This document shows, piece by piece, positions 1 to 11,554 of a stretch of 64,000 nt of DNA (positions are counted from its first letter, which is position 1; every line of letters starts with the position of its first letter). Position numbers and translations under genes: made by a program. The notes under the pieces were generated by a model. It saw nothing but the letters and a program-made list of their open reading frames with translations. It did not search any database and was not told the origin of the DNA. Source of the stretch: Chrysopilus asiliformis (Eukaryota > Arthropoda > Insecta > Diptera > Rhagionidae); assembly GCA_964034945.1 (NCBI GenBank), contig OZ035962.1, positions 73,547,597 through 73,611,596 of the forward strand, given 5' to 3'.

Positions 1-1229
1 CGATAATTTGTCTCCAATTTTTATTTACGCCTCGTAGCATAAAAATGACTACCTCTTTCTCAATTTTGTTCTTTCTCCTATTTGCACCAAAATCTTGAAA
101 ACCATGGACCAAATCTTCAATAGAATCATACTCGGGTTCCTTTTTAATGGCCATCCCATCAAAAAGCAATATACATTTTCTGTCCAAATCAGACATTTTT
201 TCTGACATTTCAGTCAACATTGAAACAACTGAGTTACATATTCCTGTTTCAAATTTCATCATCGAATGCCATCGAATAATGGTAGTGACAGATGGGATAG
301 AGAAGCCAGTTTTTAAAAGAGATTTATAAAAACATGGAGACTTCATATAATATTTTAAATAAAGTTCTTGTTCGGCAGGACTCCATATTGAATTCGGACG
401 ATGAAATAATTGGGAACATAGAAAAGTATGAACATTATCTTTGAATTTTTCATCAACATATTCTTTAACAATATCTTTGTCCTTCTTGTCCTTCTTTTTT
501 TTGGGACTAGAAAATAAAAATCTAGTGTACAGTATTTTGTTTTATTTCGGTAGGAGAGTTATAATATGAAAATTTTTTTGGGGAAGGAAATTGCAACTCG
601 TTAATATCTTCATTAAGTGGCAGCAGCGGCAAAGAATAATCTCTTACATAAGTTTTTGGAGAACCGATTGTTCTATTTACTGTAATATCATCTTGATGAA
701 GGTAAGTGGTATTAGTATTATTGTCTTCCTGAAAAATTTCTTCAGAACTAGAAAGGTCCAAAACATCACAATTTTTGGATGTTATAGTGCTAGTGGGCTT
801 CGACTTTGAAAATGAAGACATTTCCATAGAACCTGAAACCCCCACTGCAATCGAGTCTTTTGATATAATGCTACTACTGGGTTTCGGTGGCTTGTAAAAT
901 GTAGTAGTTTTATGATTTTTTATCAAAACAGCCTTGCATAAAGGATCTACAAAAATTTCCGAACAATTACAGATAGCATCCCCAAAAGATTTCAATAAAG
1001 CGCATTTCCTCAAAACTTTTCGAAACCCATTAATAATGAGATATTTTTCGTAGAAATGATTTTCGCAAAATTTTATACATTTTACAACTTCCGATTTTGT
1101 TTTCAATGTGGTATCTCCAGAATGTTATATCCAAACATCACGCCTCTCATCGTCTGGCAAAGAAAAATACCCTAAATAGGAGCCAGATTTGTATGAGTTT
1201 TCACACATGAGGTAAGAACAGCGAGTCAT
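1..1229 (-). pseudogene. THAP / P-element-type transposase, broken, continues off left edge
   Basis: The reading starts at ATG 1229-1227. Residues 1-60 look like a THAP zinc finger: Cys at 4 and 9, the stretch YFSLPDDERRDVW at 21-33, and CENHF at 55-59. A Ser/Thr-rich linker follows to a stop at about 522-524. A second frame covers 495-1 and reads KDIVKEYVDEKF, then ILLFDGMAIK (Asp codon at 158-160), as expected for the first acidic residue of the RNase H fold in P-type transposases. There are two breaks: a TAA at 1125-1127 (codon 35), and a frame change at about 496-521. An acceptor-like TTTTCTAG lies at the frame change, and a donor-like GTAAGAG at 647-641, but that pair does not restore phase. 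P-type transposases bind their terminal repeats through THAP and cut DNA in the nucleus. This copy looks inactive. A domesticated THAP9-like gene is possible but the stop codon argues against it. Confidence 0.72.
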
Positions 1230-2083
1230 TATTACTATAAAAAGATTCCTCTAATAAAATAATAAACTTGAATCAAAGTTAGAAAAGAATAGTCGAGTTT
1301 GTCAATTTGTTTTGAAAAAAACAGTTTTTGAGCGAAACAATTCGTAACTTTTCCAATATCGTACAAAATGCTTCTATATCACGCAAAGTCGAACCGCAAA
1401 ATGGGAATCTCTGTGCGCTTAATGCATAAATATTCTACAACCAAAAAATGCATAAACATTCTACGAAGGTACCGCACATATATTCTGCTTTTTGTATGTG
1501 TGGTATTCGAAACAATAAAATCACACCATTCCATTGCATCGATGAAAAAGCTTTTTCGTTCGTGCTTTCATGTTTCTCAGCACATGCTCGTATGACTTTA
1601 AAACTTCTAAGAGCTTTCTCTCTTACATGTACAAAACCTGCAGCGCCTTCCAGTGAGTCAATGAAGAAACACTTTAATACTGATCTTGGTACCACTATAA
1701 AGTCTTTACATTATGCTAATACTAAATTTTTTGCTGGCCCTATAAATAATCATAGTGGCGTGCCACAATGTTGTCTAATGGCGCGCTATAATATTTATAG
1801 TAGTGCGCTACAATATTTATAGTGTGCGGTATGTTGGAAAACTTTTGCTTCTACCGAGGTTCGAGAATTCGAGCTCTTTGAGTTTGGAGTAAACTCGCTA
1901 ACGCACACGGCCACCGAAGTCAATTAACAAAGCGATTCTAACCGTGACTGGTTTCTATCTCTCCTGTACTTGCTCTCTAGTACTTGCTCTCTTGTACTTG
2001 CTCTCTTGATATTGAAAACAATCTGAGAAAAAGTATATTGAGGGATTTTTTTTTCAAAAGCTTTTCGCTCATTCGTTTTGGCA
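1230..2083. other. Unassigned DNA, no gene seen
   Basis: AT-rich sequence upstream of the THAP reading frame. Short overlapping open frames at 1368-1822 exist on both strands but match nothing I recognise. Around 1755-1825 short related phrases of the type 'tagtg-gcgcgcta-caatatttatag' recur two to three times. Confidence 0.4.
1959..2008. repeat. 14-bp tandem repeat
   Basis: About 3.5 units of a 14-bp motif (ctctctWgtacttg) with one or two substitutions between units. Confidence 0.7.
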
Positions 2084-2090
2084 CTATGAT

Positions 2091-2430
2091 CAGGGAACAA
2101 CCATTATATAGAATGGAAAGTAAGGCCTTTCCTCATTAACTTCCACTAGAGTAAGCACTACACTATAGAAATCGGGTTTTTTTTATCTCACTTCCCCTTT
2201 CTGCTGTCATACACTCGACAAAAAAAAATCAAATAGAACAACCTGTTACAATACATACACAAAAGTGCTGGCACTTTTGTTTACATTTAGAATCCAGATT
2301 GCCACACACCACCAAATCGATCAGTGTTCATGTATACTGTCATGTAACAGCTATAGAAATCCTCGGATGTACGCTCCCAACACAAAAAAATTTGTTAGAG
2401 CTTTCCATTCTATAAAATGGTTGTTCCCTG
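2091..2430. mobile_element. 340-bp MITE, CAGGGAACAACC termini
   Basis: The left end CAGGGAACAACCATT and right end AATGGTTGTTCCCTG (one mismatch) are inverted copies that extend into ATAGAATGGAAAG. The direct repeat CTATGAT flanks both sides (2084-2090 and 2431-2437). CA...TG ends and a 7-8 bp duplication suggest a hAT- or P-type non-autonomous element. There is no coding capacity. Confidence 0.8.
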
Positions 2431-2803
2431 CTATGATACAGTTAAGAATTTGATACTACCTCAGTAGTGAATGGTACTAACTTTGTAGTGATTGACACTC
2501 AAAATAAAGATTTCTGTTCTCTCAGTGTATACTAGGGTGGAGTGAAAATCATGGTTTTTGAAAACTGAAACTCCTATGCGCGGAAAAGTGGCACAATAAC
2601 AAGATAACACACCTTCTAAAATTTTAGCTTAATCGAATAACATTTAGCGGTGCCCCCACTACTTTGAATTTACCGCATGGCTTTTTTTTACCGCATGGTT
2701 TGAATTTACCGCACGATACCGCCTGATCTATGCAGCTAGACTTACATAGTTCATAAGTGATCGTTCATTAGTTCATTAGAGACGTGTTTTGTGCCATAAA
2801 TTA

Positions 2804-4096
2804 ACACATGGATCAATAAGTCCCGAGACTAACAATGAAAACAACATTTTTTTTGCCAAATTTTTTTTTATTCATCAATATAATCACCTTTTAGGGTGAT
2901 ACAATCGTTCCAACGCTTTTCCAATTTTTCAATACCATGTTTATAAAAAAAATTATCTTTCGCTTCAAAATAAGCTTCAGTTTCAGCGATGACCTCCTCA
3001 TTTGAGCCAAATCTTTTTCCCTGGAGCATTTTTTTAAGATCAGCAAAGAGCCAGTAGTCACTGGGGGCTAAATCTGGCGAGTATGGGGGGTGGGGAAGCA
3101 GATGAAAGCCCAATTCGTTCAATTTTGCCATTGTTTTCATCGACTTGTGGCAGGGTGCATTGTCTTGGTGAAAAAGGATTTTTTTCTCTGCATGTGCGGT
3201 CGTTTTTTTGCGATTTCCTCCTTCAAACGCACCAGCAAGTCAATATAATAATCACTGTTGATCGATTTACCTTTTTCGAGGTAGTCAATGAAAATCACGC
3301 CATGCGTATCCCAAAAAACTGACGCCATGACTTTGCCAGCTGACTGCTGCGTTTTCGGACGCTTCGGACGGCTTTCGCCAGCTGTGCGCCACTCAGATGA
3401 CTGCCGCTTCGACTCTGGAGTGTAGTGATGTATCCATGTTTCGTCCATGGACACGTAACGACGCAAGAAATCTTTTTTATTGCGAGTAAATAGCGATAAA
3501 CAGCTTTCTGAATCATCGACTCGTTGCTGTTTTTGTTCCATCGAAAGCAATCGCGGCACCCACTTGGAAAAAACCTTTTTCATGCTCAATTTTTCATGAA
3601 GGATAGTAAATGCACTTCCATATGATATCTGTGTTATCTCAGCAATCTCACGGAGCTTCACTTTACGATCTTTCATTATAATTTTTGTCACTTCACTCAC
3701 ATTTTCCGGTGTAACGGCTTCCACAGGTCTACCCGAGCGTTCCGCGTCATTTGTGTCGGTACGACCACGTTTAAACTCGGCAAACCACCGACAAATCGTT
3801 GCTTTTGATGGACGAGAGTCCGGGTAACATTTTTCAATCCATTGTTTCGCTTGCACGGTGTTTTTACCCATTAAAAAACAATGTTTTATCAGAACACGAA
3901 ACTCGGTTTTTTTCCATTTTTTAAACAAACTACAAAACGACTTTACTCCAACCTCGATAACTCAGCTGTTTCTGGTCCGATCGACTTAAAATTTTGACAC
4001 GTTTCAAGCAAAGGTTAGTACTCTAGAAAGACGTGGTTACTGGTTTACTACGAGCGTCATCTCTGGGTTAGTCTCGGGACTTATTGATCCATGTGT
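2804..4096 (-). mobile_element. mariner element, 1293 bp
   Basis: It is flanked by TA (2802-2803 and 4097-4098). The terminal inverted repeats are about 29 bp: ACACATGGATCAATAAGTCC at the left and its reverse complement at the right. It carries one transposase gene on the minus strand. Length, TA duplication and ORF are all normal for mariner. It is inserted in the 5' part of the 2533-7331 transposon. Confidence 0.93.
2868..3928 (-). pseudogene. mariner transposase with one frameshift
   Basis: The protein begins MFKKWKKTEFRVL with the usual N-terminal helix-turn-helix DNA-binding region. VSMDETWIHHY (first catalytic Asp) and the mid-region follow up to about residue 247. The frame is then lost in an A7 run at about 3180-3186. 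With one more A the reading would pass into ILFHQDNAPCH (second Asp) and join the downstream frame 3140-2868, which holds YSPDLAPSDYWLF (third Asp, D34D type). The combined length is near 350 residues, as in intact mariners. Everything except this one-base lesion looks intact, so a homopolymer sequencing error cannot be excluded. The enzyme cuts and joins mariner ends at TA sites. Confidence 0.93.
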
Positions 4097-4190
4097 TAAA
4101 ATAAAACGCTTATTACAATAGGAAGTGTTAAAAACAGTTTTTCTTAAACTACGTGTTCTATTAGTTTTGGGACTATTAAGTGGACACAAT

Positions 4191-7034
4191 ATGCCTAATA
4201 CTAAGTTCAGACCGACACAAAATCACGTAATTTTGAAGATTTTCGTAATTTTGAACGAAATCTTCCTCGAAACCACGAGATTTTCAGTACATTAACCTGT
4301 TTTCAAAAATCACTAAAAGTATGCAATTTCCACAAAATTAGGAACGAAATCAAGCAAAAACAATGAATTCAACCCTGCATCACTCATTCAGCTCTCTTGA
4401 GTACATCAGTTTTGACATTTGTGATGCATTGGAAAAATGGAAATATAAGAAAAAGAAGCCGTGTTCCGCACGCGAAAAGGATATATTAGTAAACAACCTA
4501 CGCGGGGAAAAAAAAAATTGACTTGTTTTTGATGTGATTAGATATGAAATGGAAAATAATTGTTTATTTTCATTACAGATAATTTCCATTGTCGTCTAAA
4601 GTGTCTAATTCTGTTTGCACATATTTGATCGATGTTTGGAATTGTATTATTCATCATATTACTAAAATTCATAGCAATCCTACACTAAAATTCATACCAA
4701 TCCTGTAGTTGAAATGTCAAATCTAACCTCTGTGTGAACACTTTGGTTTAAGATCTAAATCATTTCGCAAAATTACGTGATTTTGCGTCAGTCTGAACTT
4801 AGTATAAAACAAGAAGTGATATTGAGTGTCCGGTGTTTGGATCACCTTCAAAATTTAAACATAATGCTTTCCCAACCTACGCAGATGTGATGAAAAATTA
4901 TTTATGGATACGTCAAACCTTACTGGAAGCTTCCCAAGGTAAAGCAGAACCAACCTTAGCTGACATTTCATCCATTTTAATTGTTGAACTAAAAGTATTA
5001 TGGACAAAATCATCTATTCCAGTTGTTTCCGATCAGCAGATTATGCACTTAATCAAGCAATACCATGAAAAAGTAAGAAATATAAAGAAGCCAATTAAAT
5101 CAAGAAACAATGAGGCCCTTACACAAAAATTAAAAACATTTAGAAAGTCCGCGGAAGCCAAACTATTTGACATTTCAGCTTGTAAGTGTGTGGATTTTGT
5201 GACTTGTGAATGTAAAAATAAGGTTCCTGTTAGAGAAAGAGAATTCTTGAAAGATCAAAGAACGACGAGAAAGATGGTTATTGGATCGGTTGATGTTGCG
5301 ATTACTCGAAAAATTGAACGCTCACTGCACAGAAAGGAAATTGAAACAAAGAAAACGCCTTCGACTTCTACTGTCACATCAAAAATTTGCTATCCAAAAG
5401 AAACAAATGTGAATATTTCAACATCAGATGAAGAAGATAATACAGAACTAGATAAGACAATATCAGATAAAACTAATACGCCGAGGTCGAGTAGGAAGGC
5501 AAAAGTAAATACGTCCCAAATGCGGATTCAGTTACCAAGCCTGGCACAAGCATGTGATCGTACGGGGATTTCTGATAGATCAGTGGCGATAATAGCAAGT
5601 GCTGTGCTAAAAGACGTTGGATTGATAACACAGGAGGATACAGAAAATATAATAGATCGTAGTAAAGTTAGGAGGGAAAGAAATAAAGCACGAAAGATAT
5701 TAAAAGAAAGCGAGAATATAAGCGATTTTAAATTGCATGCGATTTACTTCGATGGTCGAAAAGATCGAACTCTTATTCAACACAAAGAAGGTAACATTTT
5801 ACATAGAAAAGAAATTACTGAAGAGCACATTGTGCTAGTATCAGAGCCCGGCTCAAAATATTTTGGGCATATAAGTGTTTCGTCTGGCACAGCGAAAACC
5901 ATTGCACAAAATATGATAAACTTTTTACAGCAGCAAAAGGATTTATCAAATTTAGTGGCAATAGGAAGTGACGGAACTGCTGTGAACACTGGCATTCATA
6001 ATGGAGTCATACGTACGCTAGAAATAAATATTGGAAAACCACTTCAGTGGTTTATCTGCCTATTTCATGCAAATGAACTGCCATTTCGCCACTTGCTGAA
6101 ACATTTGGATGGACAAACAAGTGGACCTACCGGATATGCCGGAACCATCGGAAAGAATTTAGAATCCTGTGAATTGCAACCCGTCACAACATTTGAAAGG
6201 ATTGAAACAGTTCTTCCAAAACTAGACTTGAGTATTTTAAGCAGCGACCAAAGGTATCTTTATGAAATAAGTCTAGCAATATCAGAAGGAGTTGTAACAG
6301 AAAGCATAGCAAGAAGACAACCTGGCAAAATGGTACACTCCCGATGGCTAACCACCGCAAATAGAGTGTTGAGATTGTATGTAGCAACACTGGACCCTTC
6401 TGAGGAATTGAAAATATTGACAAATTTTATTCTAAAAGTATATGTTCCAACATGGTTCGATATTAAATTAAAACCGGAAGGAAAGTATGGTTCAAATCAT
6501 TTATATAATATGATTCAACGATCTCGGTACTTGTCGCCTGCTCTAAGAAAGATCGTCGACAAAATTATACAAGTTAATGGGTACTTTGCACATCATGAAA
6601 ATATAATGTTATGTATGCTTGCCGACGATCGCTTGTATATTAGAGAACTGAGTTTAAGGAGAATTTTAAAATCAAGAACTAATAATGTAGCCGGAATACG
6701 AAAATTCAAGATACCTACAATAAATTTTGATGCGACAGACTATGTTGATTTGATAAACTGGCAACAAATCACTCTTAGCGAGCCACCTGTAACTAAGAAA
6801 TTTTCTTCAGAGCAACTTCGAGAAATGATAGATAACGTCCCAGATGAAATAGATATTTTAAAGTTTCCTTGTCATTCTCAAAGCGTAGAACGTTGCGTAA
6901 AACTTGTTACAGAAGCGTCAGCAGCTGTTTGTGGCCCAGAGGCAAGGGATGGATTTATAAGATGTCGTATTGCTTCTCGTCAAACATTACCAAAATTTGA
7001 AAGCAAGTGTGATTTTTTAAAGACTACCACATAA
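4191..7034 (+). pseudogene. Unassigned RNase-H-like transposase ORF, split at codon 3 by a MITE
   Basis: An uninterrupted frame runs 4803-7034, with 733 codons from 4833. Without the MITE the start reads MPKTRSDIECPVFG from ATG 4191. The N-terminal ~190 residues hold a Cys cluster (ACKCVDFVTCECKNK) followed by REREFLKDQRTTRKMVIG, a possible zinc-binding or DNA-binding part. The middle is acidic and Ser-rich. The C-terminal half looks like a transposase catalytic fold: YFDGRKD (Asp ~307), IGSDGTAVNTG (Asp ~380), FICLFHANELPFRHLL (hAT-like C/H segment), SRWLTTANRVLRLYV, and CHSQSVERC with Glu ~686. Positions are counted from 4833. I recall similar uncharacterised proteins in other invertebrate genomes but no accepted name. 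Only the start region is damaged; an internal ATG at codon 20 (MKNYLWIRQT) could still give a protein. Confidence 0.7.
4199..4804. mobile_element. 606-bp MITE with TAA duplication (PIF/Harbinger-type)
   Basis: The inverted termini TACTAAGTTCAGACYGACRC extend through CAAAATCACGTAATTTTG, about 38 bp in all. TAA flanks both sides (4196-4198 and 4805-4807). A 3-bp TWA duplication is typical of PIF/Harbinger elements. Removing the element with one TAA puts ATG 4191-4193 in frame with the 733-codon ORF downstream, which independently supports these boundaries. Confidence 0.85.
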
Positions 7035-7394
7035 TTTTAAAGACATCGGATGAGGGTGGGAGGGTGGAACTCAACTTGCAGCCACCTCCACGTGGTGAGT
7101 TCTGGGTTGTTTTATGTAAAAAACAAGCGAAGAGCTGCATAAAAGAGCACTAATTATGACGACAATAAATGCATATATTTGTGAGAATTCGTTATATTTG
7201 AAAGTCTCGGGGCACCGGAAGATATTATCTCAGAAAACCCAGTTTTTGCACTCTATGTGAAGCCACTTTTCCGCATATAGGAGAGTGCGATTTAAAAAAA
7301 AAAAAATTTAGTCGGTTTTCACTCCACCCTAGTGTATACACATAAGAAGACTTTTTTTTTGTAACTCTGCCTCTAAACATCAGTATGTCATTAA

Positions 7395-7521
7395 GTGCCG
7401 TTTGCACCAACAAAACTTAGCAACTTATGTACAACTTAAAAAATTTAAGTCGAAGAATTTCTACGGTTTAAGTAGGCTAACCACAACTTAATTTTTTAAG
7501 TATAATACGCGCAAACGGGCC
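7395..7521. mobile_element. 127-bp MITE, TAA-flanked
   Basis: Imperfect inverted ends GTGCCGTTTGCACC and GCGCAAACGGGCC are flanked by TAA at 7392-7394 and 7522-7524. Internally it carries 'gtttaagtaggctaa'-type sequence that recurs inverted at about 47750-47790. Confidence 0.6.
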
Positions 7522-7524
7522 TAA

Positions 7525-8269
7525 GAAAGGTATATCATTTGTGAATTAATATTTTTAATGGATGTAAAAACGTTGCTATGTTTCGGAATAAGTACATAAA
7601 CTGCAAAGCTCTTAAGCAAAAGATGAAAAAAAAACAATTTTTGTATGTTTTGCTGAAGCTTATGCTGAAATGCTTTCTTTGCTTAAAACGCTTTGATTAG
7701 CGAGAAACCGTCCAAAACGTCGATAAAATTTCAGTTAATTGCTATTCATTGCTGGAATATTCATGACGAATAAAATTGAGCGGATTCAATACCAGTAGAA
7801 TGAAAAATGTATAATCAATCATTGGACCAAAAGCAAATCCTATTTGCTGTAAATATTTTCATTACGGTTACGGCCGCCCTGGTGGTGTCTAATGTTTTCT
7901 GCCTGTTTTGATTTGTAAATGTCGAAAAATGTATGTACATACAGTACTAAAATACAAATAAATACGCATATATGGAGGATTATTGGATGAGAATATTGTG
8001 AAAAGTTCAAAGGACGACCGGCCTTCACTGTTTGGAGAGTTTTTGGCCAGCCTTGATGTGGATCTAGTTTATTTTTTTCTGTAGGTACTTTCGGAATACG
8101 GACGACCATTTCTATATTTGGAAATGGGATTGTGTTTCTGTGCTGTAGCTGGTAAAATGATATAAATTACTCCCATGAGATTTAACTTAATGAATTTATA
8201 TGATGGCATCGTTCCGCCTAAGTCTTATAGAAATATCTGACAAAATAAAGGAAAAAACAACAAAAAGTG
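7525..8269. other. Unassigned AT-rich DNA
   Basis: No convincing coding frame or inverted-repeat element was seen. A minus-strand 89-codon frame (7840-8109) shows no recognisable domain. Confidence 0.4.
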
Positions 8270-8663
8270 GTTGTAACCAGAGTTGGGCGTATTCAATTCA
8301 AAATTGAATGCATTCAAAATTCCATTCCCATTCACTTACTGAATGGTATTTGAAATTTTTACTCCATTACCATTCAGTAGTGAATGGTAATGGCCAAAAA
8401 ATTCAACTCTCCATTCACTGAATGGGAATGTAAATTTATTTCCATTCCCATTCGATTTGAGTTGAGATTTTATGATTTTAAGTGAATGGTAATTCAATTT
8501 AGTCAAATGATTTTTTTATATGGAAAAATGCTCGAAATCGATCGAAATGAGGGAAAAGTTAATTTGCCTTAAAACGACAGGACCGATTTTTATGATCCAT
8601 ATCACATTGGATAGGGATCAGTGTGGCCTATAGTACTAGATATGAGGCATTCTAGAAAAACCA

Positions 8664-9300
8664 AAATGGCGGCTATTAGACGCCATTTTGTCCAAATTAT
8701 CCCAATAAAGGCCTATCAAGATAGGTATCAAATGAAAGAGCTCTGGAGGAAACTTATAAATATCTATATCATGGGTATCAAAAAACAAAATGGCGGCTGT
8801 TAGACGACATTTTGTCCAAATTACCCCAATAAAGACCCATCAAGATGGGTATCAAATGAAAGAGCTCTGGAAGAAACTTACAAATATCTATATCATGGGT
8901 ATCAAAAAAACAAAATGGCGGCTGTTAGACGACATTTTGTCCAAATTACCCCAATAAAGACCCATCAAGATGGGTATCAAATGAAAGAGCTCTGGAAGAA
9001 ACTTACAAATATCTATATCATGGGTATCAAAAAAACAAAATGGCGGCTGTTAGACGACATTTTGTCCAAATTACCCCAATAAAGACCCATCAAGATGGGT
9101 ATCAAATGAAAGAGCTCTGGAAGAAACTTACAAATATCTATATCATGGGTATCAAAAAAACAAAATGGCGGCTGTTAGACAACATTTTGTCCAAATTACC
9201 CCAATAAAGACCCATCAAGATGGGTATCAAATGAAAGAGCTCTGGAGGAAACTTATAAATATCCATAACATGGTTATCAAAAAAAAGTAAATGGCGACTA
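8664..9300. repeat. Left-arm ~125-bp tandem array
   Basis: Five to six units, with starts of 'tggcggct' at 8667, 8791, 8916, 9041 and 9166 and a divergent 'tggcgact' at 9292 (spacing 124-126). Each unit holds 'ttttgtccaaattaccccaa', 'gggtatcaaatgaaagagct' and 'atatctatatcatgggtatc'. Confidence 0.93.
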
Positions 9301-9440
9301 AACATCGTAATAAAGATCCATCAAGATGGGTATCAAATGAAAGAGTTTGGGAGGAAACTTATAAATCCCTATATTTTATTTTATTTTTTGAAGAAACAAT
9401 TGACTTATTTTTTTTTATTCAATTTTGCTTGCATTATCAC

Positions 9441-11401
9441 TAGGGCTGCCAAAAATATGCATTTGCATATTTCTTCTCGTTATGATTTCGGCTCCGGGAG
9501 TTTTTTATTCATCCGAATCAATAAGTTTAGAAGCGAATGAAGGTCACTTGTTGTTGCATATTTCGCATATTTGACACGTTAGTGCATATTTGCATATAAA
9601 TGCATATAAATGCATATAATTCATATTTAATTGCATATTTTACAACTTTCATGAACAACCAAATTTTTTTTGTACAATTCAAATTATAATTCGACTGTTT
9701 CAGCTAGAATAAATATTAAAAATAAATAAATATGTGTTTTTACTTTCTTCTACGAAGTATAATACAGTATTGTATTCATGAAAAATTTCAACCTTCTAAT
9801 TTAACCTAAAAAAACATTTCCCGATCACTCCTTAGTCGATTGGAGTCATATTACAAGAATGTCTTTCTGTATGTCAGTCTGTCAGTCTGTGTACAAGATT
9901 TCTCAAAAACTAATAGAGCTAGAGCCATGAGATTTTATAGACATATTTGGTCCTGGAATGGGACGATCCTATCAACTTTTGGTGGAAATCTGTTAACCGG
10001 AAGTATCCAAAATGGCAGTTTTTCAAAAATCGCAATTTCGTTTTTCTCGATTTACTCCCAAACTACGCGTTTTTTGGAGAAAATAAAATTTCCCACACTT
10101 TTGTCTTTAGCTATAACTCGATGTCTCAACCTGTTATCGAGATAAACCGTTATTTCAAAAAAATTATTTTTTTTCCATTATCTCGAAAAAAATGGCTTTT
10201 TGCTTACTGTATATATGAGATGAATTAATGAGAATGGCATTCTGCACAATTTTGTCTTTTACCGTTATCCGTTATCTTTTACCGTTATTGAGATATTTTC
10301 ATTAATATGTAAAAAATCATATTTTTGCGAATTACTTGCAAACTAACAGTTTTTCGAAAAAACTTTTGAAAAACGAATTAAAGGCAATGAAATTTTCTAC
10401 ATTTTTACCTTTTACCGTAAATTGATATCTTTTACCGTTCTCAAGTTATTTCAAATTTTGTACATTTTGAGGTCGTCTCTGGTTGACAAAACTATAGGGA
10501 TAGCGTAAATTGCGCAGGGTCGTAGATTTTGTGGAAGAAAGTTTTGTGGTAGCAACAACTGAGATTTTTCTACAAGTTTTAACCCCGATTATACCATAGA
10601 CAATATGAAGTATTGAACATATTTTCGAAATATCTTAAAATTTAACAGTTGCAATTTAGAAACAAGTAAAAATTTTTTTTGTCACACGCCATCCAGACCT
10701 GCCGGAAACTCTGACATAAATGTTAGCAGAAATGTCATTAGAAAAGTCTGTTGTGACGTAGGTGGGCTGCTGATTATGGCATGACATTTCAGTTCCAGAA
10801 ATGCGTTGAGCAATAAACAACTCAGAGTAGTAAATATGACGATCTGTGATTTCACTTTTTTCTTTAAAATCTCCGCACTAAAATGAAATTCGGCCTCCTG
10901 CTGCCCCCACGATGCATTTTTCAAATCATTTCTTTGTAGAAATTACTTTTAAACAGCATTCGTTTATAGAACGGAGCATCTCTGCACATGAAAAATTAGA
11001 ATCCGCCATCTTAAATTCCATTTCTGTTACGATTTCTGTTAGCAAAGATGTCAACAAAAAATGTTAGACTTTTATGTCGTAACAGCTGACATTTCAATCT
11101 TCACTAGACATAACATCAGACGTGACAGCGACACTGACGGCATTCATGGCAGGTGTGGATTAGTAGTCAGTCAAAATGTCAATCTTTTTTACAGACTATT
11201 GTTTTTTCAATTTTTTTATTTTTCACATAAGTCGAATTAACCACATTTTAACAAGTTCCGTTCACTATTTTGGGTGAAATATACTATATTTCGCATTTTT
11301 AATGTTTTTAAAGTGCATATTTAAGTGCATATTTTGCCGTTTTTAGTGCATATTATATGCGCATATTTCGCCTTTTTTAGTGCATATTTTTGGCAGCCCT
11401 A
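9441..11401. mobile_element. 1.96-kb hAT-like element nested in the fold-back centre
   Basis: The inverted termini are TAGGGCTGCCAAAAATATGC and its complement. The 8-bp duplication ATTATCAC lies at 9433-9440 and 11402-11409. Terminal regions are full of short 'tgcatatttgcatat' phrases on both sides. No transposase frame was found. It sits almost exactly at the loop of the surrounding palindrome. Confidence 0.88.
9737..10555 (+). mobile_element. Repeat family E, copy 1 (CTGT-microsatellite type)
   Basis: It starts 'actttcttctacgaag' and ends near 'gtggaagaaagttttgtgg', so the ends are short inverted copies. Inside are a short 'ctgtcagtctgtcagtctgt' tract, then 'acaagatttctcaaaaacta' and 'aatcgcaatttcgtttttct'. 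The same order is found inverted at 33.9-35.0 kb and partially at 17.2, 55.8 and 58.0 kb. A microsatellite between conserved blocks resembles DINE/Helentron elements; class not proven. Confidence 0.6.
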
Positions 11402-11554
11402 ATTATCACTAATTTTTCATGAAAGCAAAATTGAATAAAACAAAAAATAAGTCAATTGTTTCTTCAAAAAATAAAATAAAATATAGGGATTTATAAGTTT
11501 CCTCCCAAACTCTTTCATTTGATACCCATCTTGATGGATCTTTATTACGATGTT

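Larger units (their letters stand above)
2533..7331 (+). mobile_element. 4.8-kb TIR transposon, TAGGGTGGAGTGAAAA termini, unassigned superfamily
   Basis: Perfect 16-bp terminal inverted repeats TAGGGTGGAGTGAAAA sit at 2533 and 7331. The 8-bp duplication GTGTATAC lies at 2525-2532 and 7332-7339. Without the nested mariner (2804-4096) and MITE (4199-4804) the element is about 2.9 kb. It carries one long frame (4191-7034) reading rightward. An 8-bp TSD and TA-start termini fit hAT, Kolobok-like or P-like groups, but the ORF does not settle which. Confidence 0.88.

Noticed and set aside
1448..1822. 124-codon plus-strand frame
   Set aside because: Overlaps antisense open frames, no domain, composition like surrounding non-coding DNA.
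10682..10924. 80-codon minus frame inside the nested hAT-like element
   Set aside because: No transposase motif (no DDE residues, no hAT C-terminal segment).
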